The notes under the pieces were generated by a model. It did not search any database and was not told the DNA's origin. It worked only from the letters and a program-made list of their open reading frames with translations. Below are positions 1 to 7,900 of a stretch of DNA of 26,108 bases, one piece after another. Source of the DNA: Terriglobia bacterium. Lineage in GTDB: Bacteria; Acidobacteriota; Terriglobia; UBA7540. Made by a program: the position numbers and the translations under genes. Location of the stretch: positions 1-26,108 of the forward strand of contig JASIKV010000071.1 in the NCBI GenBank assembly GCA_030049455.1, written 5' to 3'. Numbering within the stretch: position 1 is the first letter of the stretch; every line of letters begins with the position of its first letter.

Positions 1-1961
1 GTGTGCACGTGAAGCACCGCAAAGGATGGATAGGCCTGCGTGATCGCCAGATAGATGACGGGCTGGGGAGGCTCGCCCACGCTGAATTGCCAGGAATCCT
101 CAACCTCACCCACCACTTCCAGCAGTTCCGGATTGCCGAAGAAGTGGAAGCGCTTGCCGACGGGGTCCGCGCCGGGCCAGAAGTGGCGCGCCGCGGCGCG
201 GTTCACGACAGCCACCTGCTGGGTTTTGGGTCCGTCAAAATCGGTGAAGGCGCGACCCTCCAGCAGGGGAATACCCACGGTTTGAAAGTAAGTTGCCGAA
301 ACGTCGTTCAAAGTGGTGAGGGTTCCGCGCTGTCCGGTTTTTTCGTCTTCGCCCTCGAGATAAACGGTGCGGCCGATTCCGCCGCCGAGCGGAAAGTTTG
401 AAGCGACGGCCGCCGAACGCACTCCGTGTACGGTCATGGCCTGCTGAATGGCATCGCGGAAATACTGCTCGCCATGGGGCATATCGTAATGCTGCGAGCC
501 AAGGTCGAACCCGATAACCAAGAGATCCTTCGACTCAAATCCCGGGTTCAGGCCTTCCGCATAACTCAGGCTGCGCAGGAACAGCCCCGCACCCACCAGG
601 GCGATGAGAGCGAGGGCCATTTCCGCAATCACCAGGCCGTGGCGAAGGCGGCTGCGGCCCCACGCCATGGCCCCGCTGCGTCCTGCGGCATTCAGCGCCT
701 CGATCAGATTTGGCCGCGCCACCTTCCATGCCGGAATCATTCCAAACAGAATGGCGGTGAAGGCCGTCACGCCCACCGTGAACGCCAGTACGTGCCCGTC
801 GAGCGATAAGGCCAGGTCAGATTGCTGCAGAAAGGGCGGGCGAATGGACCACAGGAACATTCGCCCCCAGCTTCCGATCAGCAATCCCAAGCCCCCGCCC
901 AGCAGGGAGATCAGAAAGCTTTCCGTCAGCGATTGCCGCATCAGGCGGACCGAGTTGGCTCCCAACGCCGCGCGCAGGCACATTTCCTTCTCGCGCCGCG
1001 CCGTCTGCGACAGCAGCAGATTGGCCAGGTTGACGCAAGCGATGAGAAGCACCAGGCCCACGATGCTCATCATCATGGCGCCCACGGTTACGAGCTGCTG
1101 GTGCTGATTGATTCCCACCGTGGCGTCGGCGAGGGGCGAAAGGACGGCGCTCCGTCCGCTGTTTTCCTTGGGGAACTGCGTGGCCAGCCTGGATGCGATG
1201 GTCTGAATTTCCGCCTGAGCCTGCCCGATCGTCACACCGGGTTTCAACCGGCCGAAACACTGGAAGTCCAGGAACCGGCGGTTCTGGAAATTCGCCTCGA
1301 TGAAGCCTGCAAGAACCTGCGTATGCATGCTCACGGGAATCCATATCTGGTCGGTATTGGAGAAGAGGAAAGTACCCTTGAAGGTGGGCGGCGTAACTCC
1401 AATCACCGTGAAGGTGTTGGCATTGAGCTTCAATTGCTTGCCGAGGATGTCCGGCGCGCCGCCAAACTCGCGCGACCACAAGCTATAGCTGATGACGGCC
1501 ACTGTGTCGCCGCCCGGATGCTTGTCCTCATCGGGATGAAATGTTCTCCCCATCACGGCGCGGACGCCCAGCGCGTCGAAGTAATTGGCGGTCACCAGGC
1601 TTCCCTGAAATTGCCGGGGCTTGTCGCCTCCCCCCAGGGTCAGGCCGATTCCCTGAAACGCCGCCATGCCGGTAAAAACGTCCTGCTGGCGTTCATAGTC
1701 CTCAAAGTTGGGATACGAAACTCCCAGGCGGTTGGCGTTGCCGATCGCCACGGTCGTCTTCTGATCGATGGTGTCCAACTGCACAAGGCGGGAGAAATCG
1801 TTGACGGGGAGCGGATTCAGCAGCACGGCGTTGACGATCGTAAAGATCGCGGTGTTGACGCCGATGCCCAGCGCCAGAGTCAATACTGCCACGAGTGTGA
1901 ACGCCGGGTTCTTCATCAGCATCCGCACTCCGTACCTCAGATCCTGAAGCAGGGTTCGCAT
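1..1961 (-). CDS. ADOP-family ABC transporter permease (3' end outside window)
   Basis: Inner-membrane permease of the MacB/FtsX type, in the duplicated form known as ADOP (acidobacterial duplicated orphan permease, TIGR03434). The first 653 codons are visible and the gene runs off the left edge, so the second FtsX half is missing here. It opens with MRTLLQDLRYGVRML, the usual ADOP start, then a TM segment near residues 21-43, a MacB periplasmic core domain (about 50-265), four TM segments (about 293-317, 348-366, 390-410, 441-463), and the start of the second periplasmic core from about 475. The ATG at 1961 is preceded by GGAGGAG, which fixes the start. No ATPase gene is adjacent, as is usual for these 'orphan' permeases. 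The role is probably efflux or mechanotransmission; the substrate is unknown. The family assignment is firm. Confidence 0.93.
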   Translation of the reverse strand, partial: MRTLLQDLRYGVRMLMKNPAFTLVAVLTLALGIGVNTAIFTIVNAVLLNPLPVNDFSRLVQLDTIDQKTTVAIGNANRLGVSYPNFEDYERQQDVFTGMAAFQGIGLTLGGGDKPRQFQGSLVTANYFDALGVRAVMGRTFHPDEDKHPGGDTVAVISYSLWSREFGGAPDILGKQLKLNANTFTVIGVTPPTFKGTFLFSNTDQIWIPVSMHTQVLAGFIEANFQNRRFLDFQCFGRLKPGVTIGQAQAEIQTIASRLATQFPKENSGRSAVLSPLADATVGINQHQQLVTVGAMMMSIVGLVLLIACVNLANLLLSQTARREKEMCLRAALGANSVRLMRQSLTESFLISLLGGGLGLLIGSWGRMFLWSIRPPFLQQSDLALSLDGHVLAFTVGVTAFTAILFGMIPAWKVARPNLIEALNAAGRSGAMAWGRSRLRHGLVIAEMALALIALVGAGLFLRSLSYAEGLNPGFESKDLLVIGFDLGSQHYDMPHGEQYFRDAIQQAMTVHGVRSAAVASNFPLGGGIGRTVYLEGEDEKTGQRGTLTTLNDVSATYFQTVGIPLLEGRAFTDFDGPKTQQVAVVNRAAARHFWPGADPVGKRFHFFGNPELLEVVGEVEDSWQFSVGEPPQPVIYLAITQAYPSFAVLHVH

Positions 1962-1992
1962 GGGGGGAGACTCCTCCGCCTACCGTCTCAGC

Positions 1993-2020
1993 ATTATCCA
2001 TTCCACTTGCGTAGGGCGAA
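1993..2020 (-). promoter_or_regulatory. possible sigma70-like promoter for the ADOP permease
   Basis: Read on the minus strand, GATAAT (1993-1998) is a 5/6 match to a -10 box. It lies 16 bases downstream of TTCGCC (2015-2020), a poor -35 match, and about 32 bases upstream of the permease ATG. The surrounding 190-base gap (1962-2152) is otherwise noncoding and contains a G/T-rich low-complexity stretch. This is a sequence match only. Confidence 0.25.
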
Positions 2021-2152
2021 GGGTTTGGTTTTTGTTGAAGATACAGGTTCAATCGGGGAATGGAACAGGGGCCACTGTGCGGTTTTGGGTTTCGGGTGTC
2101 CGCAATTGGGACGGGTTTTGGGCTTGGTCTCAAGCCGCTCGGCAACCCGGAC

Positions 2153-2917
2153 TCAATCGCTCCGGGCGAAGCGCATTCTTGCAAGCTGCCAGACGCAAGT
2201 CCTTGCCACTCGAATCCACCGGCCAATTCCTTTCAACGAGGCTGTACCCCCTCGCCTCTGGAAGTGCTGAACAGGGACTTCCGCAACACGGAACTTGCCC
2301 CGCCGCGCCAGAATCGAAATCATAACCATGGGAATGAAGGCATCTGGTGGAATCTGCCGAAGCACGGCGGCCAGAGCATCGCTTTTCATGAGCTTGAAGG
2401 GACAGTTGGCGTCGGCAATCCATCGCTGCCACAGCAGCAAGTTCAGGACTCGCATCAGTGTAGCGACGATTCGGCGGGATGGGCCGTCCTGCCGCCGGGC
2501 GCGAACGCCGAACACGAAGTCGAATTGCTCTCGCTGCTCCCATAATTTCCAGAAATCGGCCGGCGAGTGCTGGCGATCGCTGTCCGTCTGGAAAACGAAC
2601 GCGCTGCGAGCCTGGCGGAAGCCGTCAAGAAGAGCTCTGCCGTGCCCGCCATTGGTTTCCTGCCGGATAAATTCCACGCCCGGCAAAGTGCGGGCAAGCT
2701 CGCGCAGCTTGTCCGTGGTGCCATCGGTGCTGCAGTCATCGATAACCAGAAGGCGCGAGCCCGGCAGCTTGGCGATGACCTCCGTGTGCCATTCCTTTAC
2801 CGTCGCATCGATGATGTCCTGCTCGTTGTAAGCAGGCATGACGATCGTCAGCACGGGCTCGGCCGCAGGGACGGCGATGTTATTTGCCGGAGTGTTTTGA
2901 TCGTTGGGCAGACTCAT
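2153..2917 (-). CDS. GT2 family glycosyltransferase (dolichyl/polyprenyl-phosphate sugar synthase-like)
   Basis: A 254-residue GT-A-fold glycosyltransferase of family 2. Visible motifs are the nucleotide-binding PAYNE (residues 28-32), DDCSTDGT (60-67), the DXD metal site in TDSD (111-114), and the ANCPFKLMK segment (170-178) of the DPM1/DPG-like branch. There is no C-terminal TM anchor, so it is probably a soluble or peripheral enzyme that loads a sugar onto polyprenyl phosphate. The ATG at 2917 overlaps the upstream gene's stop as ATGA, indicating translational coupling. An in-frame ATG at 2941 would add eight residues but has no ribosome-binding site. The adjacent GT-C-like membrane protein is the natural user of its lipid-linked product (inference). 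Confidence 0.9.
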   Translation of the reverse strand: MSLPNDQNTPANNIAVPAAEPVLTIVMPAYNEQDIIDATVKEWHTEVIAKLPGSRLLVIDDCSTDGTTDKLRELARTLPGVEFIRQETNGGHGRALLDGFRQARSAFVFQTDSDRQHSPADFWKLWEQREQFDFVFGVRARRQDGPSRRIVATLMRVLNLLLWQRWIADANCPFKLMKSDALAAVLRQIPPDAFIPMVMISILARRGKFRVAEVPVQHFQRRGGTASLKGIGRWIRVARTCVWQLARMRFARSD

Positions 2918-4236
2918 CCACCATCCACCGGCATAATCCATTTGGAGGTCGTAAGGCCGAGCGTCCAGGCTTTAACTGCCAGCAGGACAAACAATACAGC
3001 ATAGCTGCCCATGGTGAGCGTTAATGCCTTCCTTGCGCTCGCAGCCGCATAGAGTGAATCCGATTCGGCCGGCTGCATTCGCCGCATTTGCACGACGAAT
3101 AGCGCTCCGGCGGCAACCTGGCAACTCATCATCGAAAGGTAATAAAGGTGACTAAAGGGAAGCACGAAAACCCCTCCCGGCGAGCTGAACAAAACCACCA
3201 TCGCGGAGGCCAGGAAACTCCAAATCGGCCAGCGGGGATAGAAAATCGCACTCGCCAGAATGGGCAGAGCTAGATAGTAGTCGTTTAGGGCAGGCGAGGC
3301 CGCCACCATGGTCAGGAGATACATCGCGAACAAGTCGGATTTGCCGCGCGCGGCCAGAATTCCCGCGATGGCCAACACGCCGATCCAGACCAGGGTGAGA
3401 ATTCTCGTCTCAGGGCCGGAAACCAGCCAAAAATGCCTTGATCCGGCCACAAGGTGAAGCAGGGAATAGTAAAACCTGGAGCGATAAAGGAACACATGCT
3501 GCATGATTCCCGCGCGCGATGCCGCGTCCGTGGCCCAGGGCAGGAATGAAGCTGCGAAGAGACTGTAAGCGATTGCCGCGCCGGCGATGCGTTTCCGCAA
3601 ACTGCCGAGGCTGGACCAGAAGATCAGCCAGATGGGAAACAAGAAGCAGATGTGCTTGATGGCCAGCGATAATCCCAGCAATCCTGCGGAGGACAGCACG
3701 CGTGCCCACGTGGCGTTCCCCTTGCGGATCAGCAACCAGGCCGCGAGCCCGGCGAGCAGAGCGAGATTGTCGAATTGCGAATACGAACCCGTCAGGATGA
3801 TTGTTACCGGGCAGCATAGAAAGAAGACCGCGGCGTTGTATTGATAGCGGGTTGCCAGCAGGGCGGCGAGCGCAACGTCCACCACTGCGAGAAAACCAGC
3901 AATCGCAATGTGATAGGCATGGCGTCCAAGCGGCGGTAGCCAGGCTGACAACTGCTTAAGCCCTGTCACAAACAACGACCATAAGGGCGCGTAGTTGTAA
4001 CGCTCGGTGTTCGCGTAGACGCTTTTGCCGTGCAGCACCAGCGAGGCGACAACTTCGTAGGAGCCCACGTCGTAATCGCTCCAGCGGCTGGCCAGAATAA
4101 TCTTCAGCGCGACCGAAACCACCGCCGCCAGAGCAAAGAGCGCTTTCCGCTGCCGTTCCAGGTTGGCGCGCGCGATCAAATACGCCGCGCCGCAGGCATT
4201 TAATGCAAGACAGCAGAGGACGAGGGTGAGATACAC
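2914..4236 (-). CDS. polytopic GT-C-like membrane glycosyltransferase
   Basis: A 440-residue integral membrane protein with roughly ten or more hydrophobic helices. Two features suggest a GT-C enzyme that uses lipid-phosphate sugars: acidic residues in the first external loop (SDYDVGSYE, D54 and D56) and a later GSYSQFDN motif (about 150-157) resembling the QFD-type motif of GT87/PIG-M/ALG-like mannosyltransferases. It would transfer a sugar on the periplasmic face. It is first in a two-gene operon with the GT2 gene, overlapping it by four bases. The exact CAZy family and the acceptor cannot be read from the sequence. A plain membrane protein of unknown function remains possible but is less likely given the partner gene. 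Confidence 0.78.
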   Translation of the reverse strand: MYLTLVLCCLALNACGAAYLIARANLERQRKALFALAAVVSVALKIILASRWSDYDVGSYEVVASLVLHGKSVYANTERYNYAPLWSLFVTGLKQLSAWLPPLGRHAYHIAIAGFLAVVDVALAALLATRYQYNAAVFFLCCPVTIILTGSYSQFDNLALLAGLAAWLLIRKGNATWARVLSSAGLLGLSLAIKHICFLFPIWLIFWSSLGSLRKRIAGAAIAYSLFAASFLPWATDAASRAGIMQHVFLYRSRFYYSLLHLVAGSRHFWLVSGPETRILTLVWIGVLAIAGILAARGKSDLFAMYLLTMVAASPALNDYYLALPILASAIFYPRWPIWSFLASAMVVLFSSPGGVFVLPFSHLYYLSMMSCQVAAGALFVVQMRRMQPAESDSLYAAASARKALTLTMGSYAVLFVLLAVKAWTLGLTTSKWIMPVDGG

Positions 4237-4931
4237 ATGGGCATTATAGTTGAGGAGAGGCTCCCGCAGGAAATGCGGCGGTAGAGGATTCGCAAAGGCT
4301 GGGAATAGGTTTCCCGTCGCGCCCCTACGTGCTTTCGTGGATCATAGTAGCGGTGAGTCTAAACCAGGTCGAATCTTCTTTCTGGCCATCATTTGTCCGG
4401 GAATTCGGTTGATTCAAAAATTCAAATCTAGGATTCAGGAGTTGAGGGTTTCTACCTTACCCTTCAGGTCCCAACATTACTCAAGTTTAACCTAGGTTCT
4501 GCCGAAGATAATTGCAGAGGTTCAGAGAGTGGCCCTAGCCGGTGCATTTGCGGCTGCGACCGCTCAAGCGCGCGGGCAAGCTTGTGCCGGAAGCCTGGTC
4601 GCACGCGTTAGTTAGATCGCTTTAAGGAAGCTTATGTGGTGAATCAGGCGTGGCACGGACGCCTGAGTTTGCAGTCCGCGTCCTTTCAGCCGAATCGTAA
4701 TACTGGCTGATCGTGGAAGCCGCGGGCTGGGCCTTGGGATCCGCGGACTGTCTCCCGCCTCCACTGTAATTGCAGGCAAGATGCCGTGCCAAGTAAAGCT
4801 GGTGGGGTCCGATTGCCGGACTGCCGAGCCCATCGATCGGAATTCCGGACTCTGCGGGGGTCCCTCGAACTCCAGATATCGAAGAGTGCAGAATCGGGCG
4901 GCACGGGCACTCCAGAGCCTTAAGGAGCAGA
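4237..4931. other. 695-base intergenic region between divergent units, no convincing gene
   Basis: This gap separates the divergent GT-C gene and hybrid kinase. It holds one copy of the GCCCCTACG motif (4321-4329) that ends repeat elements elsewhere in the window. A lower-GC block (about 4380-4510) contains a perfect 10-base palindrome, AACCTAGGTT (4489-4498). An inverted repeat TCAGGCG/CGCCTGA (4644-4650 and 4660-4666) follows, then two CCGCGG sites near 4727-4747. A 38-codon stop-free frame (4496-4615) has alanine-rich, coding-like composition but no recognisable homology. Promoters for both flanking genes should lie here; I could not pick convincing -35/-10 pairs. Confidence 0.6.
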
Positions 4932-7082
4932 ATGTCCACAACTTCCACGAATCTTCCGCCAGGGGGCTTCCTGCCCTCACAGAGTTCGAAGAAGGCAGGG
5001 CACGAACCGGCGGCGAGCGGGAATCTTGCGGGCTACGCCCGGGGCGGTGGAAAGGACTCCTCACTCTCTTTTCTTCTGGAGGTCAATGCGGCTTTGGCCG
5101 GTGCTCTCGACGTGGAGTCGGTCCTTGAAGACGTCCTGGCGCGCCTGGCCGAACGCGAAAACCTGATTCGCACACGTATCTATCGCTTGGACGAGGCGGC
5201 TGGGGAGTTGCGGCCGGTGGCGAGTGGCGAGCCAAACGGCACCCCGGGACGCACCATTCAGCTTCGCGAAAATACGTTCCAGAGCGAAGCGGTCAAGACG
5301 AAGGAGGCCGTCTACATTCCGCGCGTTGCGGAGGACCCTCGCTGCCTGGGCTTCGAGCCGGAGGAGCAGTGCCTGCTGGCGGTTCCCCTGCGAACTACTA
5401 CGCGCCTGCTGGGCGTGCTGGAAGCGGTGGCCGCAGAACCGGACAGCATCCGGCCACTCTCGCGCATTCTGATTGATCAAATCGCCACGCAGGCAGCCCT
5501 GGCGCTGGAACGCGGCGAGCTTTATCAGCAATTGCGCGTCTCAGAGGAGCGCTTCCGGTCAATTTTCGAACAGGTTCACTTTGGCGTGGCGCTGGCCAGC
5601 CTGGAGGGCTCACTCAACACCGTCAACCCTGCCTTTGCGCGCTTGCTTGGATATTCGCGCGAAGAGTTGGGGGGAAAAGGCTTCCTGGCAACTGCCTATC
5701 CGCAGGACGCTCCCCTGGCCCGGCAGAGGCTGGAATCGCTGCTGGAAAATGGAAGCGGGCAGGTGAGCTATGAAACTCGTTACCTGCGAAAGTCCGGCGA
5801 GCCGGTGTGGTGCGCCACCCAACTCTCGCTTCTTCATGACGCTACCGGCCGGCCGGCAAACCTTCTGGCGATGGTTCAGGACATCGACGAACGCAAAAAA
5901 TCAAGCCAAGAGCAGGAACGGCTGCAGCAACAGCTCTTCCAAGCGCAAAAAATGGAGGCGCTGGGCACTCTGGCCGGGGGGATCGCGCACGACTTCAATA
6001 ATCTGCTTAGCGTGATGATGGGCTTCGCATCGCTGGCCCGCCAACGCTTGACCCCGGATCATCCCTTGCAGGAGTCGCTGGGCATGATCGAGCAATCGGC
6101 TGAACACGCTGCCGACCTCACGCGCCAGCTTCTGGCATTTGCCCGGCCCGACCAGCATCAGGTGAAGCCGGTTTCGGTTTCGGGCGCGCTTGACCGGGTC
6201 CGGCGCATGGTGGCGCGCACTTTTGATCGAAACATCATCGTCAATGCCAAAAAAGCCGATGAAGCATTGTGGGTCAGCGTCGTGCCCGGTTACCTGGAGC
6301 AAGCCCTGCTCAATATGTGCATCAACGCCCGCGATGCCATGCCGCGCGGGGGGACGCTTACACTGGAAGCTGTATCCACCACCGTAGAGGCCGGGCCCTC
6401 GGGAACTGCGCGGACCAGCCCGCCGGGGCGTCATGTCAGCATCTCCGTTCAGGACACCGGCACGGGGATCGCGCCGGAAGCGACATCGCGAGTGTTTGAA
6501 CCGTTCTTTACCACCAAGGAGCCGGGTCAAGGCACCGGTCTGGGGCTTGCCATGGTTTATGCCTTCGTCAAAAACCACGGCGGAATCGTCAACGTCCAAA
6601 GCGAGCCCGGCCGCGGCGCGCGGTTCACCCTGGTACTTCCCTTGATTCCTGCTCCGGCCGCGCAGAGGAATACCGGAGCGTATAGTCGAATACCGCCCGG
6701 ATGGGGAACCATTCTGGTGGTGGACGATGAACCGCTGGTTCGCGCCTTCGCCGTGGAAGGTTTGAAAGGGCTCGGATATCAGGTTTACGCCGCTGAGAAC
6801 GGAAGGCAGGCGATGGAGATTTACGAGAAGCATCGCAAGGAGATCGATTGCGTCTTAATGGATTTAATTATGCCGGAGGCCGGCGGGCTAGAGACCTTTC
6901 GGCGGATGCGCGCGGTCGATCCCCTGGTGCGGGTGGTTTTCGCCTCCGGCTACAGCACCGGGGAGATTCTGGGGGACGCTCCGGACGCGCGGTCCGCGGC
7001 TTTTATCGGGAAGCCTTATACCCTCGAAGGGCTTTCCATTGCCCTGCGCAAGGCGGGCGCGGGCCAGCCGCATGGCCGCTGA
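4932..7082 (+). CDS. soluble GAF-PAS hybrid sensor histidine kinase with C-terminal receiver
   Basis: A 716-residue hybrid histidine kinase without TM segments, so a cytoplasmic sensor. Order of domains: GAF (about 40-195), PAS (about 205-320), a short coiled coil, a HisKA-type H box GGIAHDFNNLL with phospho-acceptor His353, an HATPase domain (N box near 461-470, DTGTGIAPE, GTGLGL at about 534), and a receiver with phospho-acceptor Asp644 in LMDLIMP and a conserved Lys in GKPY. The HDFNN H box plus C-terminal REC is the arrangement of the PAS-HisKA-HATPase-REC class common in environmental bacteria. AAGGAG four bases upstream of the ATG supports the start. A response regulator and a second hybrid kinase follow on the same strand, suggesting a shared relay. 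Ligand unknown. Confidence 0.93.
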   Translation: MSTTSTNLPPGGFLPSQSSKKAGHEPAASGNLAGYARGGGKDSSLSFLLEVNAALAGALDVESVLEDVLARLAERENLIRTRIYRLDEAAGELRPVASGEPNGTPGRTIQLRENTFQSEAVKTKEAVYIPRVAEDPRCLGFEPEEQCLLAVPLRTTTRLLGVLEAVAAEPDSIRPLSRILIDQIATQAALALERGELYQQLRVSEERFRSIFEQVHFGVALASLEGSLNTVNPAFARLLGYSREELGGKGFLATAYPQDAPLARQRLESLLENGSGQVSYETRYLRKSGEPVWCATQLSLLHDATGRPANLLAMVQDIDERKKSSQEQERLQQQLFQAQKMEALGTLAGGIAHDFNNLLSVMMGFASLARQRLTPDHPLQESLGMIEQSAEHAADLTRQLLAFARPDQHQVKPVSVSGALDRVRRMVARTFDRNIIVNAKKADEALWVSVVPGYLEQALLNMCINARDAMPRGGTLTLEAVSTTVEAGPSGTARTSPPGRHVSISVQDTGTGIAPEATSRVFEPFFTTKEPGQGTGLGLAMVYAFVKNHGGIVNVQSEPGRGARFTLVLPLIPAPAAQRNTGAYSRIPPGWGTILVVDDEPLVRAFAVEGLKGLGYQVYAAENGRQAMEIYEKHRKEIDCVLMDLIMPEAGGLETFRRMRAVDPLVRVVFASGYSTGEILGDAPDARSAAFIGKPYTLEGLSIALRKAGAGQPHGR

Positions 7083-7127
7083 TGAACGGATGTAAATAGG
7101 TGGAAGGGTTCCAATTTCAACCGTCGG

Positions 7128-7171
7128 GGTGGGCCGATGGCCCGCCTTCGTTGGGACGAGGCGCCGCCTCG
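7128..7171. repeat. pair of back-to-back short hairpins in the kinase/response-regulator gap
   Basis: Two adjacent palindromes occupy the gap before the response regulator. GGTGGGCC (7128-7135) pairs with GGCCCGCC (7139-7146) across a 3-base loop, with one wobble. CGAGGCG (7157-7163) pairs with CGCCTCG (7165-7171) around one central base. There is no T-tract, so an intrinsic terminator is doubtful. The GAGGCG...CGCCTCGCCC composition resembles the repeat inside the kinase gene at 13538-13562, so a REP-like origin is plausible. Confidence 0.45.
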
Positions 7172-7218
7172 CCCTGCGATGGAAGTTGGGGCACTACCTG
7201 AAACGAAGGATTGATGGG

Positions 7219-7842
7219 ATGAAGATCCTGGTGGCGGAAGATCAGTCCGTTTCGCGGCATATCGTCGCAGCAAACTTGCGCAAGTGGGGTTATGAGGTCG
7301 TCGCAGTCGAAGACGGCACGCGTGCTCTGGAGGCAATGCAAGGGGCCGCCCCACCGCAACTGGCGATCCTCGATTGGTTGATGCCGGGCATGGACGGGAT
7401 TGAAATCTGCCGGCGGATTCGCAGCGGCCCGCAAACGCGCGCCAACTACCTGATCCTTTTGACCGCCCGGAAGGGCCAGGAAGACAAGATTCACGGTCTA
7501 CAGTCCGGGGCCGATGATTACATCACCAAACCCTTCGACCGCGGAGAGCTTCGCGCGAGAGTGCAGGTGGGAATTCGCGTTTTGGAACTTCAGCAGGCCC
7601 TGGCCCAGCGTGTCCAGGAGTTGGAAGAGGCATTGTCACGCGTCAAGACGCTGCAAGGGTTGCTGCCCATTTGTTCGTATTGCAAAAAGATTCGCAATGA
7701 CCGGAATTACTGGCAACAAGTTGAAGGGTATCTGGGCGACCACTCGGAGATTCAATTCAGCCATGGGATCTGTCCGGAATGCTATGCCCGTTACGTCCAA
7801 CCAGAACTGGATCAGCTGCAAAGCCGCCGCGTCAATTCGTGA
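7219..7842 (+). CDS. response regulator: receiver, coiled coil and four-cysteine C-terminal module
   Basis: A 207-residue single-receiver protein. The REC domain (about 1-120) has phospho-acceptor Asp52 in AILDWLMPGMDG and Lys104 in ITKPF. A heptad-rich helix (about 122-145) follows, then a module LLPICSYCKKI...GICPECYARY with Cys152, Cys155, Cys185 and Cys188. The CxxC...CxxC spacing could bind a metal. I recognise this module as a recurrent tail on receiver and PAS proteins; its function is not established to my knowledge. No DNA-binding domain is present, so output is probably by protein contact. The ATG at 7219 has AAGGA eight bases upstream. An upstream in-frame start at 7129 would add 30 residues translated from hairpin DNA and is unlikely. 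It sits between two hybrid kinases, which are its likely phosphodonors. Confidence 0.92.
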   Translation: MKILVAEDQSVSRHIVAANLRKWGYEVVAVEDGTRALEAMQGAAPPQLAILDWLMPGMDGIEICRRIRSGPQTRANYLILLTARKGQEDKIHGLQSGADDYITKPFDRGELRARVQVGIRVLELQQALAQRVQELEEALSRVKTLQGLLPICSYCKKIRNDRNYWQQVEGYLGDHSEIQFSHGICPECYARYVQPELDQLQSRRVNS

Positions 7843-7900
7843 GCCCGGGGCCACCGGGAAATGGTGGGCTGCGCTATCGTTGACGCCCTGGCACGGGACG

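Noticed and set aside
2153..2230. tRNA-like TCGAATCC box near 2210
   Set aside because: It lies inside the GT2 coding sequence, and no acceptor stem or anticodon arm can be folded around it.
822..2270. Long plus-strand open frame (482 codons) opposite the permease gene
   Set aside because: It is antisense to a clear ADOP permease, its translation is low-complexity with His/Gln/Arg excess, and no domain motif is visible.
4612..5064. Minus-strand open frame reaching from the intergenic gap into the first kinase
   Set aside because: Composition is Pro/Ser/Arg-rich without motifs, and it overlaps the well-supported kinase start and its SD.
5901..6833. Minus-strand open frame (310 codons) opposite the first hybrid kinase
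   Set aside because: Antisense to the H box and ATPase motifs of a well-supported kinase; no homology recognised.
7157..7171. Intrinsic terminator after the first hybrid kinase
   Set aside because: The stem is short and no T-tract follows, so it is listed as a repeat rather than a terminator.
7514..7900. N-terminal extension of the large hybrid kinase back to 7514
   Set aside because: It overlaps the response regulator in another frame and its translation is non-homologous (Trp/Cys/Arg-rich); the TM helix and PAS begin only after 7901.
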